A DNA stretch of 64,000 nucleotides from Cohnella algarum (GCF_016937515.1 NZ_JAFHKM010000002.1:186001-250000); one strand, 5' to 3'. Numbered from the stretch's first letter, positions 45,873 to 56,030 are shown. Notes: a model not told the origin generated them from the letters alone. Made by a program: numbers and translations.

Positions 45873-48094
45873 CGTCCGCTTCCGCCCTCCCCGCGCAAGG
45901 CCGCAAGAGGCCTTGCGGCGGCGATGCGCGGTCCCCACTCGAGCAGCCATTCCCACGGCAGGCTTTCTCCGCCGACCATATACGGCACGCCGTCGTCCGG
46001 GGCGAATTCGTCGGTTCCGAGCGCCGCGTGGAACGTCTTTTTGTATTCGTTGATGACCATCGGAACGTAATATTCGCCGATCGGCACGCCCGTCCAATCG
46101 TGCGCCTTCGTATCGAAATAGTGCAGCTTGATCAGGCGGTAATCTTCCTCAGCGTGCCGGAGCGCTTGCGTCGCGTACTCGCGCAGCCTGCCGGCGTCCG
46201 CCTGTCCCGAATCCCGCTCGTCCAGAAACCGGTTAAAGAACAGCCCGGCCCGGATAACCTCGCGCATGCGCCTTGCCATCACGAGCGTCGCTTCGGCATT
46301 TTCCCGCCGGATCCGGCTCAAGCCCTCCGCCGCGGCGATCGCCGCAAGCTCTTCGATCGCCCGTTCGGCCGCCTCCGCGCATTGCGCCAAATAAGCGGCG
46401 CCTTCGTCGCCGACGTACTTGTTCGGCATGAACGGAAACGACGGCAGCGTCGGGCAAATTTGCGTCTCGTGGATGCACGGAAGCGTCCGAATGACCCGCT
46501 CGTACCGCTCCCCGTCCGCCTCGCCGTGCAGGTGGCGCGAGGCAAACGCCAAAAAGGCGTCGCGGTCGAACCTCCAGCAATCCCAGCCGTACTGGGCCGT
46601 CGCCATAAAAAACAGCTCGTGCCCGTACCATTCGAAGCCGTAGCCGTTGATCGCCGAGCAGTTTGTGTTGACCGCCCCCTGAAACTGGGCGATGTCGTTC
46701 CACAAGTGCTGGAACGCATAGTTGCGCAGCGATTCCGGGAACGTATCGGGAATCAGGTACGGAATTCGGCCGAGGCTGGCGGCGAAGCCGCTGCCCTCGC
46801 AGTTGCGCGACCAGATGCGATCCGGCCCGAACACCCGCGCCCATTTCAAAAATTCCCGGTCGTCATCCTCCAGTCCCGGCGCCCAGAACAGCTTCACGTC
46901 CTCCGGCAGCTTGTCCCGCCAGGCGGCGAGGTACGCTTCGTCCTTGACGATCGGCGGCTCCCGCAGCCAGCGAATGCCGATCAGCGTCTCGGGCTTCAGA
47001 ACCTTGCGGTATTCGGCAAGCAGCTCGGCCGTTACGGTATGCTTCGCGTCGTTCGGCGGCAAATGGCCGTACTTGCGTTTGCATTCCGCGCATTGGCAAA
47101 ACCACTGCACCTCTTCGCTCTCCTCGAAGACGAGGCCGTCAAACCCGAGCTCCTCGATCCGCTTGACGCTGGCGAGAAGATAATCGCGTACGTCGACCCG
47201 CGACGTGCACATCGAATCGTAATTGTTCACGTGCCCCGCGGCGATCAGTTCGGGCGACAGCACGCTCCGGCTTTCCGGGTGAACGACGGGGTACCCGCCG
47301 CTGTACGAGTTCATGCCGATATACGCATAGATCTCGATGCCCCGGTCGTTCGCGTACCGGATCAGCTCCTGAAGGAACGGCTTGCGCAAATTCGGGTGGG
47401 TGAACGAAACCTCGACCCAATCGCCGATCTCCTCGGACCACGTTTCCATTCGCAAGCCGCGAAGCTCCGTCTCCGGATACGCCGGGAATTCGAACGGCCA
47501 AAAACCGTACATGACGACGTTCAGCGCGTTGATTTTATGCCGGAAGCACCAGTCGACGAACGTCTTCCAACGTTCTCCGTCCCATAGCTGCGTGCCGAAC
47601 CCCGCCCGGGCGAATCCCGCGTACCACGTCAGCGTCGGCGAGATGATCCGGCGGCCGATATCGGGGCCGTCGGCAATGGAAAGCTCCGGAACGCTGCCGT
47701 CCCCGGAGCTTTCGGCAAGCTCGAGCAGCGTCGCCGCCCCGTGCAGCGCCCCTTGGAGGTGCAGCGCGTAGACCGTCGCGCCGGACGCGTCGACTTCGAG
47801 CTTGTAAGACTGTTCGGGGAAAGCCTGCCCCCGCAGCTCTTCTTCCGCCTGCGAAGGCATCGTTTCCGGACCTTTGAATCGGATCGCGCGGGAGGAAGAC
47901 GCGTCCTCCGCCGCGGCCGGCGCCGCTCCGAGCTTGACCAGCTCGGAGCGGACGACGTCGGCGGCTTCCCGCAAGGAAGGGTCCGCATGCAGCGTGATCG
48001 GCCCGGGAACGAGCGGAAAGCGCCCGTTCCGGAAAACCGCATGCTTGGGGGTTGGCAGCAGCTCGGCCGGCTGCCGTTCGTAGGTAACCCGCAT
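45869..48094 (-). CDS. Putative glycoside hydrolase, GH20/GH67-like domain layout
   Basis: The 741-residue protein opens with a GH20-type N-terminal beta/alpha domain (LLPTPKHAVFRNGRFPLVPGPITL region, YKLEVDASGATVYAL, GALHGAATLLEL). A TIM-barrel follows (WKTFVDWCFRHKINALNVVMYG, EIYAYIGMNSYSGGYP). FDGLVFEESEEVQWFCQCAEC near residue 320 places acidic residues where a catalytic pair would be, and the last 200 residues are helical. I cannot name an established GH family. There is no signal peptide, so it would act on an imported glycoside. AAAGGAG precedes the start. Confidence 0.6.
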   Translation of the reverse strand: MRVTYERQPAELLPTPKHAVFRNGRFPLVPGPITLHADPSLREAADVVRSELVKLGAAPAAAEDASSSRAIRFKGPETMPSQAEEELRGQAFPEQSYKLEVDASGATVYALHLQGALHGAATLLELAESSGDGSVPELSIADGPDIGRRIISPTLTWYAGFARAGFGTQLWDGERWKTFVDWCFRHKINALNVVMYGFWPFEFPAYPETELRGLRMETWSEEIGDWVEVSFTHPNLRKPFLQELIRYANDRGIEIYAYIGMNSYSGGYPVVHPESRSVLSPELIAAGHVNNYDSMCTSRVDVRDYLLASVKRIEELGFDGLVFEESEEVQWFCQCAECKRKYGHLPPNDAKHTVTAELLAEYRKVLKPETLIGIRWLREPPIVKDEAYLAAWRDKLPEDVKLFWAPGLEDDDREFLKWARVFGPDRIWSRNCEGSGFAASLGRIPYLIPDTFPESLRNYAFQHLWNDIAQFQGAVNTNCSAINGYGFEWYGHELFFMATAQYGWDCWRFDRDAFLAFASRHLHGEADGERYERVIRTLPCIHETQICPTLPSFPFMPNKYVGDEGAAYLAQCAEAAERAIEELAAIAAAEGLSRIRRENAEATLVMARRMREVIRAGLFFNRFLDERDSGQADAGRLREYATQALRHAEEDYRLIKLHYFDTKAHDWTGVPIGEYYVPMVINEYKKTFHAALGTDEFAPDDGVPYMVGGESLPWEWLLEWGPRIAAARPLAALRGEGGSGR

Positions 48095-48131
48095 TCGTGT
48101 CCGCTCCTTTTTTAAACCGAGTATTCAAACT

Positions 48132-49115
48132 TTACTGGATGTATTGGTCCACGTTGTCTTTATTGATCGGAACGTAGTCGACCAGTTCCTTCTTTTCGAA
48201 CTTCTCGCCTTCGATCAGCCCGACGGCGACTTCGATCGCCCGCTTGCCTTCCTCCGTCACGTTGTCGAGCACGGTCGCGGCCATACGTCCTTCCTTGACG
48301 GCCTTGAGCGCGTCGGCGATGCCGTCGATGCCGACGACGAGAATGTCGGTGCGGCCGGCCGCCTCAACCGCTTGCAGCGCGCCCATCGCCATTTCGTCGT
48401 TTTGGGCGGCGATGGCGTTCAGCTCCGGAAACCGCTGCAGCCAGTCTTCCGTAATGCTCATCGCTTCGTCGCGGTTCCAGTTGGCGGTTTGCTCGGTCAC
48501 GAGCTTGACGTCCGGATATTTGTCGAACAGCGCTTTCTGGAGCCCGGCGCCGCGAGTAATTTCCGCGGAATGGCCGATCTGGCCTTGAAGCAGCGCGACG
48601 TTCCCTTTGCCGTCCAGCAATTCGGCCAAAATTTCGCCCATCATTACCCCGGACTGCTCGGGATCGGTGCCGACGAACACGTCGTAATTTTCGTTTTCGG
48701 TGAAGGTGATCGCTTCGACGAGCGGAATGCCCGCTTCCTTCACGCGGTCGACCGCCGGACTCGAGCCGACCATGTCGACGGCGTTCAAAATGATCGCGTC
48801 CACCTTTTGCGAGATCAGGTTGTCGACCTGGTTCAGCTGTTCCTCGATTTTGTCCTGGCTGTCCATGACGAGCAGCTCGACGTTCAGTTCGTCGGCTTTT
48901 TCCTGCATCGATTCGACGAGCGATTTGATGAATTCGTGCGACAGACCCTGAGCGGCTACGCCGATCCGGTACTCCTTGCCCGCGGCTTCCCCCGAAGCTC
49001 CGCCCTCCGCGCTCGGCGAGGCGGTATTGCCTCCTTCGTTCCCCCCGCATGCCGCCAGCACCGTCGATGCCAGCGCAAGAGTCCCCAACCACTTCCAGCT
49101 TTTCATTTTTGCCAT
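48132..49115 (-). CDS. Ribose-type (RbsB-like) sugar-binding lipoprotein
   Basis: The 327-residue protein has a lipoprotein signal ending LASTVLAAC (Cys23), a Gly/Ser-rich linker, and a periplasmic-binding fold of the RbsB class: RIGVAAQGLSHEFIKSLVESM, NLISQKVDAIILNAVD, NDEMAMGALQAVEAAGR and VVGIDGIADALKAV. It feeds the RbsC- and RbsA-like components upstream. GAGAGGAG precedes the ATG. The ligand is unknown. Confidence 0.92.
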   Translation of the reverse strand: MAKMKSWKWLGTLALASTVLAACGGNEGGNTASPSAEGGASGEAAGKEYRIGVAAQGLSHEFIKSLVESMQEKADELNVELLVMDSQDKIEEQLNQVDNLISQKVDAIILNAVDMVGSSPAVDRVKEAGIPLVEAITFTENENYDVFVGTDPEQSGVMMGEILAELLDGKGNVALLQGQIGHSAEITRGAGLQKALFDKYPDVKLVTEQTANWNRDEAMSITEDWLQRFPELNAIAAQNDEMAMGALQAVEAAGRTDILVVGIDGIADALKAVKEGRMAATVLDNVTEEGKRAIEVAVGLIEGEKFEKKELVDYVPINKDNVDQYIQ

Positions 49116-49203
49116 CTCTCGTTTCTCCTCTCGTCTATTCGGTTTTATGAAATCAGACGCGAGCGCCGCTTGCCGCGGCGGGCTCGGCCTCCGATTCTGG
49201 AGG

Positions 49204-50184
49204 TTAAGCGCGCTTTGCCCGTTGATCCAGAATGACCGCTCCCGCGATGATGACGCCCTTGATGATTTGCTGCCAATAGGAGGATACGTCGAGCAAATTC
49301 AACCCGTTGTTGATGACGCCGATAATGAGGACGCCGACGATCGTGCCGAGCATCGAGCCCCGCCCGCCGAACAGGCTCGTCCCGCCGATGACGACGGCGG
49401 CGATCGCGTCCAGCTCGTAGCCCATGCCGCTGTTCGGCTGTCCGGAGCTGATCCGCGAAGCGAGCAGTACGCCGGCAAGGCCGGCCAGCAGGCCGTTGAT
49501 GACGTACACCCAGATTTTGACCCGGCTGACCCGGATTCCGGAAATGTGGGCCGCGTTTTCATTGCCGCCGACGGCAAATATATAGCGCCCGAACTTCGTT
49601 TTGTAGAGGATGATGCTCATGATGACGGTTACGAGGATGAACAAAACGACCGGGAACGGGATGGGGCCGAGATAGCCTTGGCCGAGAAATTTAAAGGAAG
49701 GAGAATCGATGACGATGGGACGTCCGTTCGTATAAATGAGCGCAATGCCCCGGGCGATCGTCATCATGGCGAGCGTGGCGACGAAGGGCGCGACGTTGAG
49801 CTTGGCGCTCATCGTGCCGCTGACCCCGCCGAGCGCGCCGCTTGCCAGCATGCCCGCGAGCAAAGCCACGATCGCCAGATCGGGATTATAGCTTACGATG
49901 CTAGCGGCGATGACGGCCGATACGGCCATCATCGAGCCGATGGACAAGTCGATGCCTGCCGTCAAAATAACGAACGTCATGCCGACGGCCAATATGCCGT
50001 TGATGGAGACTTGCCTCAGCACGTTCATCAGGTTCGTAAAGGTAAGGAAGGCGTCGGAAACGATGCTGAGGACGATGACGGCAAGCAGCAGAATGCCGAT
50101 GAGGCCGTATTTGCGGAGCATGTCGGCCGGAATTCCGCCTCCGCCGGGCGGGGGCTGGCGTTTTAAGGAAAGACCGTTAAGCAA
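49204..50184 (-). CDS. Ribose-type (RbsC-like) ABC permease
   Basis: About 326 residues with eight to ten membrane helices and the CUT2 permease signature: VGMTFVILTAGIDLSIGSMMAVSA, KLNVAPFVATLAMMTIARGIAL and GGTSLFGGRGSMLGTIVGVLIIGVINNGLNLL (partial segments). GGAGG lies nine bases before a TTG at 50184, whereas an in-frame GTG at 50193 directly abuts it, so I take the TTG. The gene overlaps the ATPase gene. Confidence 0.92.
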   Translation of the reverse strand: MLNGLSLKRQPPPGGGGIPADMLRKYGLIGILLLAVIVLSIVSDAFLTFTNLMNVLRQVSINGILAVGMTFVILTAGIDLSIGSMMAVSAVIAASIVSYNPDLAIVALLAGMLASGALGGVSGTMSAKLNVAPFVATLAMMTIARGIALIYTNGRPIVIDSPSFKFLGQGYLGPIPFPVVLFILVTVIMSIILYKTKFGRYIFAVGGNENAAHISGIRVSRVKIWVYVINGLLAGLAGVLLASRISSGQPNSGMGYELDAIAAVVIGGTSLFGGRGSMLGTIVGVLIIGVINNGLNLLDVSSYWQQIIKGVIIAGAVILDQRAKRA

Positions 50185-51676
50185 TCCGCTCACCTCCGAT
50201 GGCGCAGGCGAGAATTTGCTCCTGCGTCGCTTGTCCGCCCTGGAACTCGCCCTTGATTCTGCCTTGCCCCATGACCAAAATCCGGTCGCTCATCCCGATC
50301 ACTTCGGGCAATTCCGATGAAACCATAATGATGGCCAACCCCTCTTTCGCCAGACTTGACATCAGTTTGTAAATTTCCGCTTTCGCTCCGACATCGATGC
50401 CTCGCGTCGGCTCGTCGAGAATGAGCACCTTGGGCCTCGTCATCAGCCATTTGGCGATGACGACCTTCTGTTGGTTGCCGCCGCTCAAATTTTGCACGTC
50501 CTGGTCGATGTCGCGCATTTTGATGCGGATTTTGCCGGTCATCTCCTCGACGTTGCGAACTTCGTTTTTGGCCGACAGGAACGGGCTTCCTCCGGAAATC
50601 GGCATGCTGGCCAGCGTCATGTTCTCGCGGATCGACCGGCAGAGCACGAGCCCGAGCTCCTTGCGGTCCTCCGTCACCATCGCAAGACCTTGGCGAATGG
50701 CGTCGGTCGGGTGCTTGATCGCGACCGGCTTCCCTTCCAGCCGCACCTCTCCGCCGTCCAGCCGGTCGATGCCGAACATCGCCCGCATCACTTCGCTGCG
50801 ACCCGCTCCCATCAGGCCGGCGATGCCGAGAATTTCGCCCGCTCGGACCTGGAACGAAATGTCCTCGAACGCGGAATGCCGCCTTAAGCCCACCGCCTCC
50901 AGCACGACGTCGCCCCGGGTTGCCGCCTCCTTCGGATAGATCGCGTCCAGGGGACGCCCGACCATCATGGAAATGAGCCGGTCGGCGTCGAGGTTCGCGA
51001 TGTCCTCCGAGCCGACGTACTCGCCGTCCCGAAGCACGGTTACGCGGTCGGTCTTGGAGAAAATCTCCTCCATCCGGTGGGAAATGTAAACGATCGGGAC
51101 GCCTTTTTGCTTCAGATTGTCCATCGTCCGAAAAAGCGTTTTCACTTCGCTCTCCGACAGGGCCGACGTCGGCTCGTCCATAATGATCAGCTTGGCCCGG
51201 TACGATACCGCTTTGATGATTTCCAGCATCTGCTTTTCGGCGACGCTCAGGCGCCCGACCGATTGACCCGGCTCCAGCGGAAAATCGAACTCGTCCAGCA
51301 GCTCCCGGGTTTGGCGATAGAGCTCCTTGCGATTCAGAAAAATCCCGCCGCGCACCGGCTCCCGCCCGAGAAAAATATTTTCCGCGACCGTCATTTCCGG
51401 AATCGGATTGAGCTCCTGATGAATCATCGCGATGCCGAGGCCGAGCGCCGTCTGCGGCGAATCGATTTTGACGGGGTGCCCGTCGAAGACGATTTCGCCT
51501 TCGTCGGGCTTCACCAGACCGGTCAATATTTTCATCAACGTCGACTTGCCCGCCCCGTTCTCGCCCATTAACGCATGCACTTCGCCCCGGCGAACTTCGA
51601 GGGATACCCGGTTTAACGCCTTCACGCCGAAAAAGGCTTTGGATATGCCCGTCATTTTTAAAACCGCGTCTCCCAC
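50177..51676 (-). CDS. Ribose-type (RbsA-like) ABC ATPase with two ATP-binding domains
   Basis: The 499-residue protein contains two ABC domains. The first has GENGAGKSTLMKIL, a Q-loop and VGRLSVAEKQMLEI with IIMDEPTSAL. The second has a degenerate Walker A (IAGLMGAGRSEVMRAMFG), NLSGGNQQKVVIAKWL and LILDEPTRGIDVG. This is the normal asymmetry of RbsA and MglA. The start is a GTG after GGGAGGGG. It is the first transporter gene after the GntR regulator. Confidence 0.95.
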   Translation of the reverse strand: MGDAVLKMTGISKAFFGVKALNRVSLEVRRGEVHALMGENGAGKSTLMKILTGLVKPDEGEIVFDGHPVKIDSPQTALGLGIAMIHQELNPIPEMTVAENIFLGREPVRGGIFLNRKELYRQTRELLDEFDFPLEPGQSVGRLSVAEKQMLEIIKAVSYRAKLIIMDEPTSALSESEVKTLFRTMDNLKQKGVPIVYISHRMEEIFSKTDRVTVLRDGEYVGSEDIANLDADRLISMMVGRPLDAIYPKEAATRGDVVLEAVGLRRHSAFEDISFQVRAGEILGIAGLMGAGRSEVMRAMFGIDRLDGGEVRLEGKPVAIKHPTDAIRQGLAMVTEDRKELGLVLCRSIRENMTLASMPISGGSPFLSAKNEVRNVEEMTGKIRIKMRDIDQDVQNLSGGNQQKVVIAKWLMTRPKVLILDEPTRGIDVGAKAEIYKLMSSLAKEGLAIIMVSSELPEVIGMSDRILVMGQGRIKGEFQGGQATQEQILACAIGGERIA

Positions 51677-51759
51677 TTATGCCCCTCCCTCTTCAACGAA
51701 ATGGCAGGCTTCCCTTCCGATCCGCCAGGCGCCCGGAGGATCGGCGGAAGCGCGCCCGC

Positions 51760-52461
51760 TCAAAACCAGAGCGTCTCTCCGTCCTCCCAATGCTTGTCCT
51801 CGTCCAGCTCGATGAATTCGCGGTACGAGCGGTAAATGTGCTTGCGCATGATTTTTTCCGCATTGTCGGGATTCCGCTCCTTGAGCGCCTCGATCAGCTC
51901 GAGATGCTGCTCGACTTCTTTTTCTTTGGTCGAATTCGAGCCGAGAATCCGGTTCACGAGCGAAATCTGGAACGAGATCGATTCGTAGGTATGGATCAGC
52001 CGCGCGTGATTGGACAGCTTGATGATCGACTGGTGAATGAACAGCGAGTCGGGCAGCAGCGTTTCGACGGAATCGTCGTCCAGCTTCGCCTTCATTTCCG
52101 AGTAAAAGCTCTCCAGGTCGTCGATCGCCGCCTGCGGCGCGATCTGGGTCGCGATGCGGATGGCCAGCCCCTCGATGGCCGCCCGAAGCGAATAGATTTC
52201 GAACACGTCGCTCCGCTGCAGTTCGTTCACGACCGGCCCTTTGTTCGGCACGATCGTCACGACGCCTTCTCCGGCCAGGATGTGCATCGCCTCCCGGACC
52301 GGCGTCTGGCTGATGCCGAGCTCGCGGGCAAACTTCGTTTCGACGATTCGGTCTCCCGGATTCAACTCCCCGCTTAAAATCAGCTGCTTGAAATATTCGA
52401 CCAGATCGTGGCTGATGTTCTGCTTGTCCATAAAGGGCGGCCTCGTAACGATAGGCTTCAC
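51760..52461 (-). CDS. GntR-family regulator (FCD domain)
   Basis: The 233-residue protein has a winged helix (LNPGDRIVETKFARELGISQTPVREAMHILAGEG) and an FCD ligand-binding domain with metal ligands in LPDSLFIHQSIIKLS and a late HLELIEAL. It is first in the operon with the RbsABC-like transporter and probably represses it. The GTG start follows AAGGTGATAAGGA. A second possible start is ATG ten codons later (MDKQNISHD). Confidence 0.88.
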   Translation of the reverse strand: MKPIVTRPPFMDKQNISHDLVEYFKQLILSGELNPGDRIVETKFARELGISQTPVREAMHILAGEGVVTIVPNKGPVVNELQRSDVFEIYSLRAAIEGLAIRIATQIAPQAAIDDLESFYSEMKAKLDDDSVETLLPDSLFIHQSIIKLSNHARLIHTYESISFQISLVNRILGSNSTKEKEVEQHLELIEALKERNPDNAEKIMRKHIYRSYREFIELDEDKHWEDGETLWF

Positions 52462-52541
52462 TCCTTATCACCTTCCCGTATTGGTTTGCCGTTCGGCATC
52501 TTTAGGGATGTCATATTCTCTTACACCATATTCTATAATCT

Positions 52542-52570
52542 ATATTATATATTATATATAATCTTGGCAA
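52542..52570 (-). promoter_or_regulatory. Promoter and palindromic operator of the GntR operon
   Basis: A 19-bp palindrome, ATTATATAT-T-ATATATAAT (52544-52562), lies in the spacer and -10 of a minus-strand promoter: TTGCCA (52565-52570), 17 bases, TAATAT (52542-52547). It is about 80 bases before the regulator gene and is a likely autoregulatory GntR site. Confidence 0.6.
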
Positions 52571-52655
52571 GACCGAATTTTTTATTTTTATTCCCGAAGC
52601 TCCGTTTTCTCGTTTTCGGGAACTTGTCTTCCGGTCAAGCGCTCCGCAAAGCGCA

Positions 52656-52703
52656 GCAAAGACGATGGGGCACCCGCATGTCGGGAGCCTTCATCGTCTT
52701 TGC
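52656..52703. terminator. Long hairpin between the chemoreceptor and GntR operon
   Basis: GCAAAGACGATG (52656-52667) and CATCGTCTTTGC (52692-52703) form a perfect 12-bp stem. No long U run follows on either strand, so termination could be inefficient; it lies just beyond the chemoreceptor stop on the minus strand. Confidence 0.5.
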
Positions 52704-52734
52704 CTTTGCGCTATCGCCTTAACCTGCGGTAAAG

Positions 52735-54470
52735 TCAAACCTGAAAACGGGATACGAGCCGGGTCAGCTCGGCGGACATTTCGTTAAGCTTGTCCGCCGA
52801 CTCCGCCATAGCCCCAGGCGGAGCATCTGCTCCTCCGTCCCCGCCGCCATCCGGGCCGCTCCGTCGGCGGAAACTTTCGCGATTGCGGCCAACTGCTGCA
52901 CGGAAGCCGCCACCTCTTCGGACCCCGCCGACATCTGTTCCGTAATGGCGGACATATCCTCGGTCTGCGCGGATACGTCGCGGATCGCATCGAAGATGCC
53001 GTCAAACACCTCGCTGCTCTCTCTCGTCACCTGCATGCCGCCGTTTACCTCCTCAAGGCCCTGCCGCATCAAATGAACCGCTTCGCCGATTTCATGCGCA
53101 ATCTGCGACGTGATGCTGGCGATGTCCCCGGCGGCGCTGGCGGACTGGTCGGCCAGCTTGCGGACTTCTCCCGAGACGACGGCAAAGCCCTTGCCGGCTT
53201 CGCCTGCGCGGGCGGCTTCGATGGCCGCATTCAGCGCGAGGAGTTCGGTCTGGGACGCGATGTCCGAAATCCCTTTTACGATATTCCCGATCTGGCGCGA
53301 ACGCTCGTCGAGCATCCGGACGATATCGGACGATTCGTTGACGCTCCGGCTGATGCCGGTCATTTGCCGGACGACTCGCTCGATCGCATTTTGGCCTTCG
53401 CCCGCGTTTTCCTTCATCCCGCCGGCAGCCTCCATAACCTGGCCCGCAAGCCGCGCGATGTCCTGGATGCCTTGCGCCATCTCCTCCATCACCCGCGCGC
53501 TTTCGCCGGCCGCCTGGTTTTGGGCCTGCGCTCCGCCCAGCACCTCGCGGATAATCGCTGCATTCCGCTCGTAGTCGTTTTTGTCGCTGCGCACCCGATC
53601 GGCCAGATCGCGGGAAGCGTCCGCTGCCAGCACCGCCTTTTCCTGTACGCCCTTTATGATGCTTCGCATTTCTCCGACCATTTCCGAAAACTTGACGTTC
53701 AGTTCCCCGAAATCGTCCTTCCGGTCGGTTCGCAGCGACACGTCCAGCCGGCCCTCGCTCACTTGTCCGATCGCCGCGAACAGCTCTCTGACCGGGGCGA
53801 GCGTGCGCCTCGTGAGGAAGAACTGGACGATCATCATGCCGAGCAGCGCGGCCGCCATCACAAGCAGCGACAACGTCTGAATCCGGCGGGCGTTCTCGCG
53901 GATGAGGGAGGCGCTCATATCGACTCCCAGTACGGCCGCGACGTTGCCTTCCTCGTCCAGCACAGGCTCGACGATGCTGATCCAGTCCCCGTATTGATCC
54001 TTGTAAATCGGGGTCTGCGACGCTTTCTTCGTCGCGACCACCGTATCGATCGCCTGTTGAACCGCCTCCGGATTTTCGTAGGTCGTCCCCGAAACGAGTC
54101 CCGCTTCCGCGATATGATCGGGCGTGGCGATTACTGTAACCTCTCCGTTCGCGTTGGTCGCGGCGGAAAAAAGATAAGCCTGGGCGACATTCGGATTGAC
54201 CGCCGAAATGGTCGTCAGGCGCTCTGTCAGACGGCGTACCGGCTCGCGGTCCAAGCCGGGCTCCGCGATCGCCTTCGCAACGTCCTCCGCATTCAGCGGC
54301 AGCAGGGCCATGGCGGCAATCCCGTAGGCTTGCTCGTACAAATAGTCGGTCGTCATCCGCTTCTGCATCGCCACTCCCGACGCCGTCAGCACGGCGCCGA
54401 CGATCGCGATGCTCAGGAAGGAAATCAGCAGGTTTTTTGCAAAAAAAGTTAAACGAATAGACTTCGCCAT
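52735..54470 (-). CDS. Methyl-accepting chemotaxis protein, frameshifted near its end
   Basis: About 578 residues after repair. The chemoreceptor has a membrane helix at about 13-33, an extracellular sensor to about 200 ([20 protein letters not shown] and [19 protein letters not shown], Cache-like), a second helix at about 205-225, HAMP, and a signalling domain with tip [28 protein letters not shown] run (plus-strand C run 52812-52815) breaks the frame 25 codons before the end. One more G gives [22 protein letters not shown], the expected C terminus, with stop at 52735. The loss would affect only the last helix. Confidence 0.88.
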
Positions 54471-54525
54471 TTCGGACGTCCTCTCCCCGAATCCGATTCC
54501 GCTTGACCGCGTGTCTGACGGACGA

Positions 54526-55953
54526 TCAAACGTCGCCCAGTACGGGCGGCACCTCTTTATAACCTTTGGACTTGACAAAGCCGTAGACGACTCCGATCGC
54601 CAGCCAGGCGAAGCCGATATACAGAGTCTTCGAATCGAAGCCGCTCCAGATGAAGGCGATGACCGAGAAGCCGATCAGCGGCGAGATCAGATACCGGAAG
54701 GCGTCGAAGCCGCTTCTTTGCTTTTTGCGAAAGAAAAAGTGCGTCACGACGGCAAGATTCAGCAGCATGTAAGTCGTCATGGCCCCGAAGTTGACGAGCC
54801 TGGCCAGGAAATCCAGCGAAAGAAACAAGGCGACGAGGATCGACACCGCCCCGACGAACAGGGTGGCATTGGCCGGGGTCTTGAACTTCGGATGAACCTT
54901 GGCCAGGAAACCGGAAAAAGGAAGCATTTTGTCCCGGCTCATCGAGAAGATGACGCGGGAGATGGCGGATTGGACGGTCAGCGCGTTGGCGATGCCGACC
55001 GAGACGACGCCGACGACGATAAAGGCGTAATACAGACCGTCGCCGCCTACCTCGCGCATGATGTCGAAATACCCCATTCCCGGGTCGAGATCGCCGTATT
55101 CGGGATGCGCCAGCGAGGCCATATAGGATTGCATGAGAAACAGCATGCCGATGAGCGCCAGCGAAGCGACGACGGACCGTCCGACCGTGCGGGTCGGATT
55201 TCGGGTTTCTTCGGACAGGGTGCTGATGCTGTCGAACCCGATAAACCCGAGCACCGCGATGGAAGCGGCCGTGGCGATAAGCTGCAGGTCGATTTTGCCC
55301 GGCTGATAAAACGGCGCGATGGAGAAATGGCCCATGCCGTTTCCGTCGATCAGGACGTATTTGAGCGCGCACAGGACAAAGATGGCGATCAGACCGAGCT
55401 GGCAGATCAGGAACAGATAGCTCGCCCATCGGGTCAGAGAGATGCCCCTGGCATTGACGATCGTGATAATGAGCGTAAAGACGAGGATCATCAACCCGTT
55501 CGGAACGCCGGGCAATGCGGCAGACAGCCAAAGATTGGAGAAAGCGATCAGCATTCCCGGGATAATCAGATAGTCCATAATAATAATCCAGCCGGTCAGA
55601 AACCCGATATGCGGATTCATTCCCCGCTGCACGAACGAGTACGCCGAGCCCGCGATCGGAAATTCCTTGCTCATGGAAGCGTAGCTCATCGCGGTAAAGA
55701 TCATGGCGACGACGCCGACCAGATAGACGAGCGGAGCCATGCCGCCGCTGGCTATGGAGGCGGAGGCATATACCTGCGTCGGCGCGATCGGCAGCATCGT
55801 GATCAGGCCGAATACGACGAGATCCTTGAATGTTAGCGTTCGCTTCAACTCTTGGGCGTACCCGGTCGCCGAATCCCCTTCGGAAAGCCGGGACGAATCG
55901 GAAATCGGACGAATCGGAAGAGCGTTTTCCCTCGATTTGGATACTTCGGACAT
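54526..55953 (-). CDS. APC-family amino acid/amine permease
   Basis: This 475-residue membrane protein has twelve predicted helices of the amino acid-polyamine-organocation family ([23 protein letters not shown] first, [22 protein letters not shown] later). It is similar in layout to PuuP-type putrescine importers. It is the last gene of the sigma-54-led operon and probably brings in the amine or amino acid substrate. AAGGAGAAGGAGAGG lies upstream of its ATG. Confidence 0.88.
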   Translation of the reverse strand: MSEVSKSRENALPIRPISDSSRLSEGDSATGYAQELKRTLTFKDLVVFGLITMLPIAPTQVYASASIASGGMAPLVYLVGVVAMIFTAMSYASMSKEFPIAGSAYSFVQRGMNPHIGFLTGWIIIMDYLIIPGMLIAFSNLWLSAALPGVPNGLMILVFTLIITIVNARGISLTRWASYLFLICQLGLIAIFVLCALKYVLIDGNGMGHFSIAPFYQPGKIDLQLIATAASIAVLGFIGFDSISTLSEETRNPTRTVGRSVVASLALIGMLFLMQSYMASLAHPEYGDLDPGMGYFDIMREVGGDGLYYAFIVVGVVSVGIANALTVQSAISRVIFSMSRDKMLPFSGFLAKVHPKFKTPANATLFVGAVSILVALFLSLDFLARLVNFGAMTTYMLLNLAVVTHFFFRKKQRSGFDAFRYLISPLIGFSVIAFIWSGFDSKTLYIGFAWLAIGVVYGFVKSKGYKEVPPVLGDV

Positions 55954-56030
55954 ATACAGCGCCTCTCCTTCTCCTTCTATTTGTTGCCTGTCTCCCGTTC
56001 ATGGTCGGTTCCCGCCGGGGGCAAGCCTGG

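Noticed and set aside
45873..46097. A longer N terminus for the M20 amidohydrolase
   Set aside because: The extra residues are unlike the family and overlap the hydrolase gene; the ATG at 45872 overlaps its stop in the usual coupled way.
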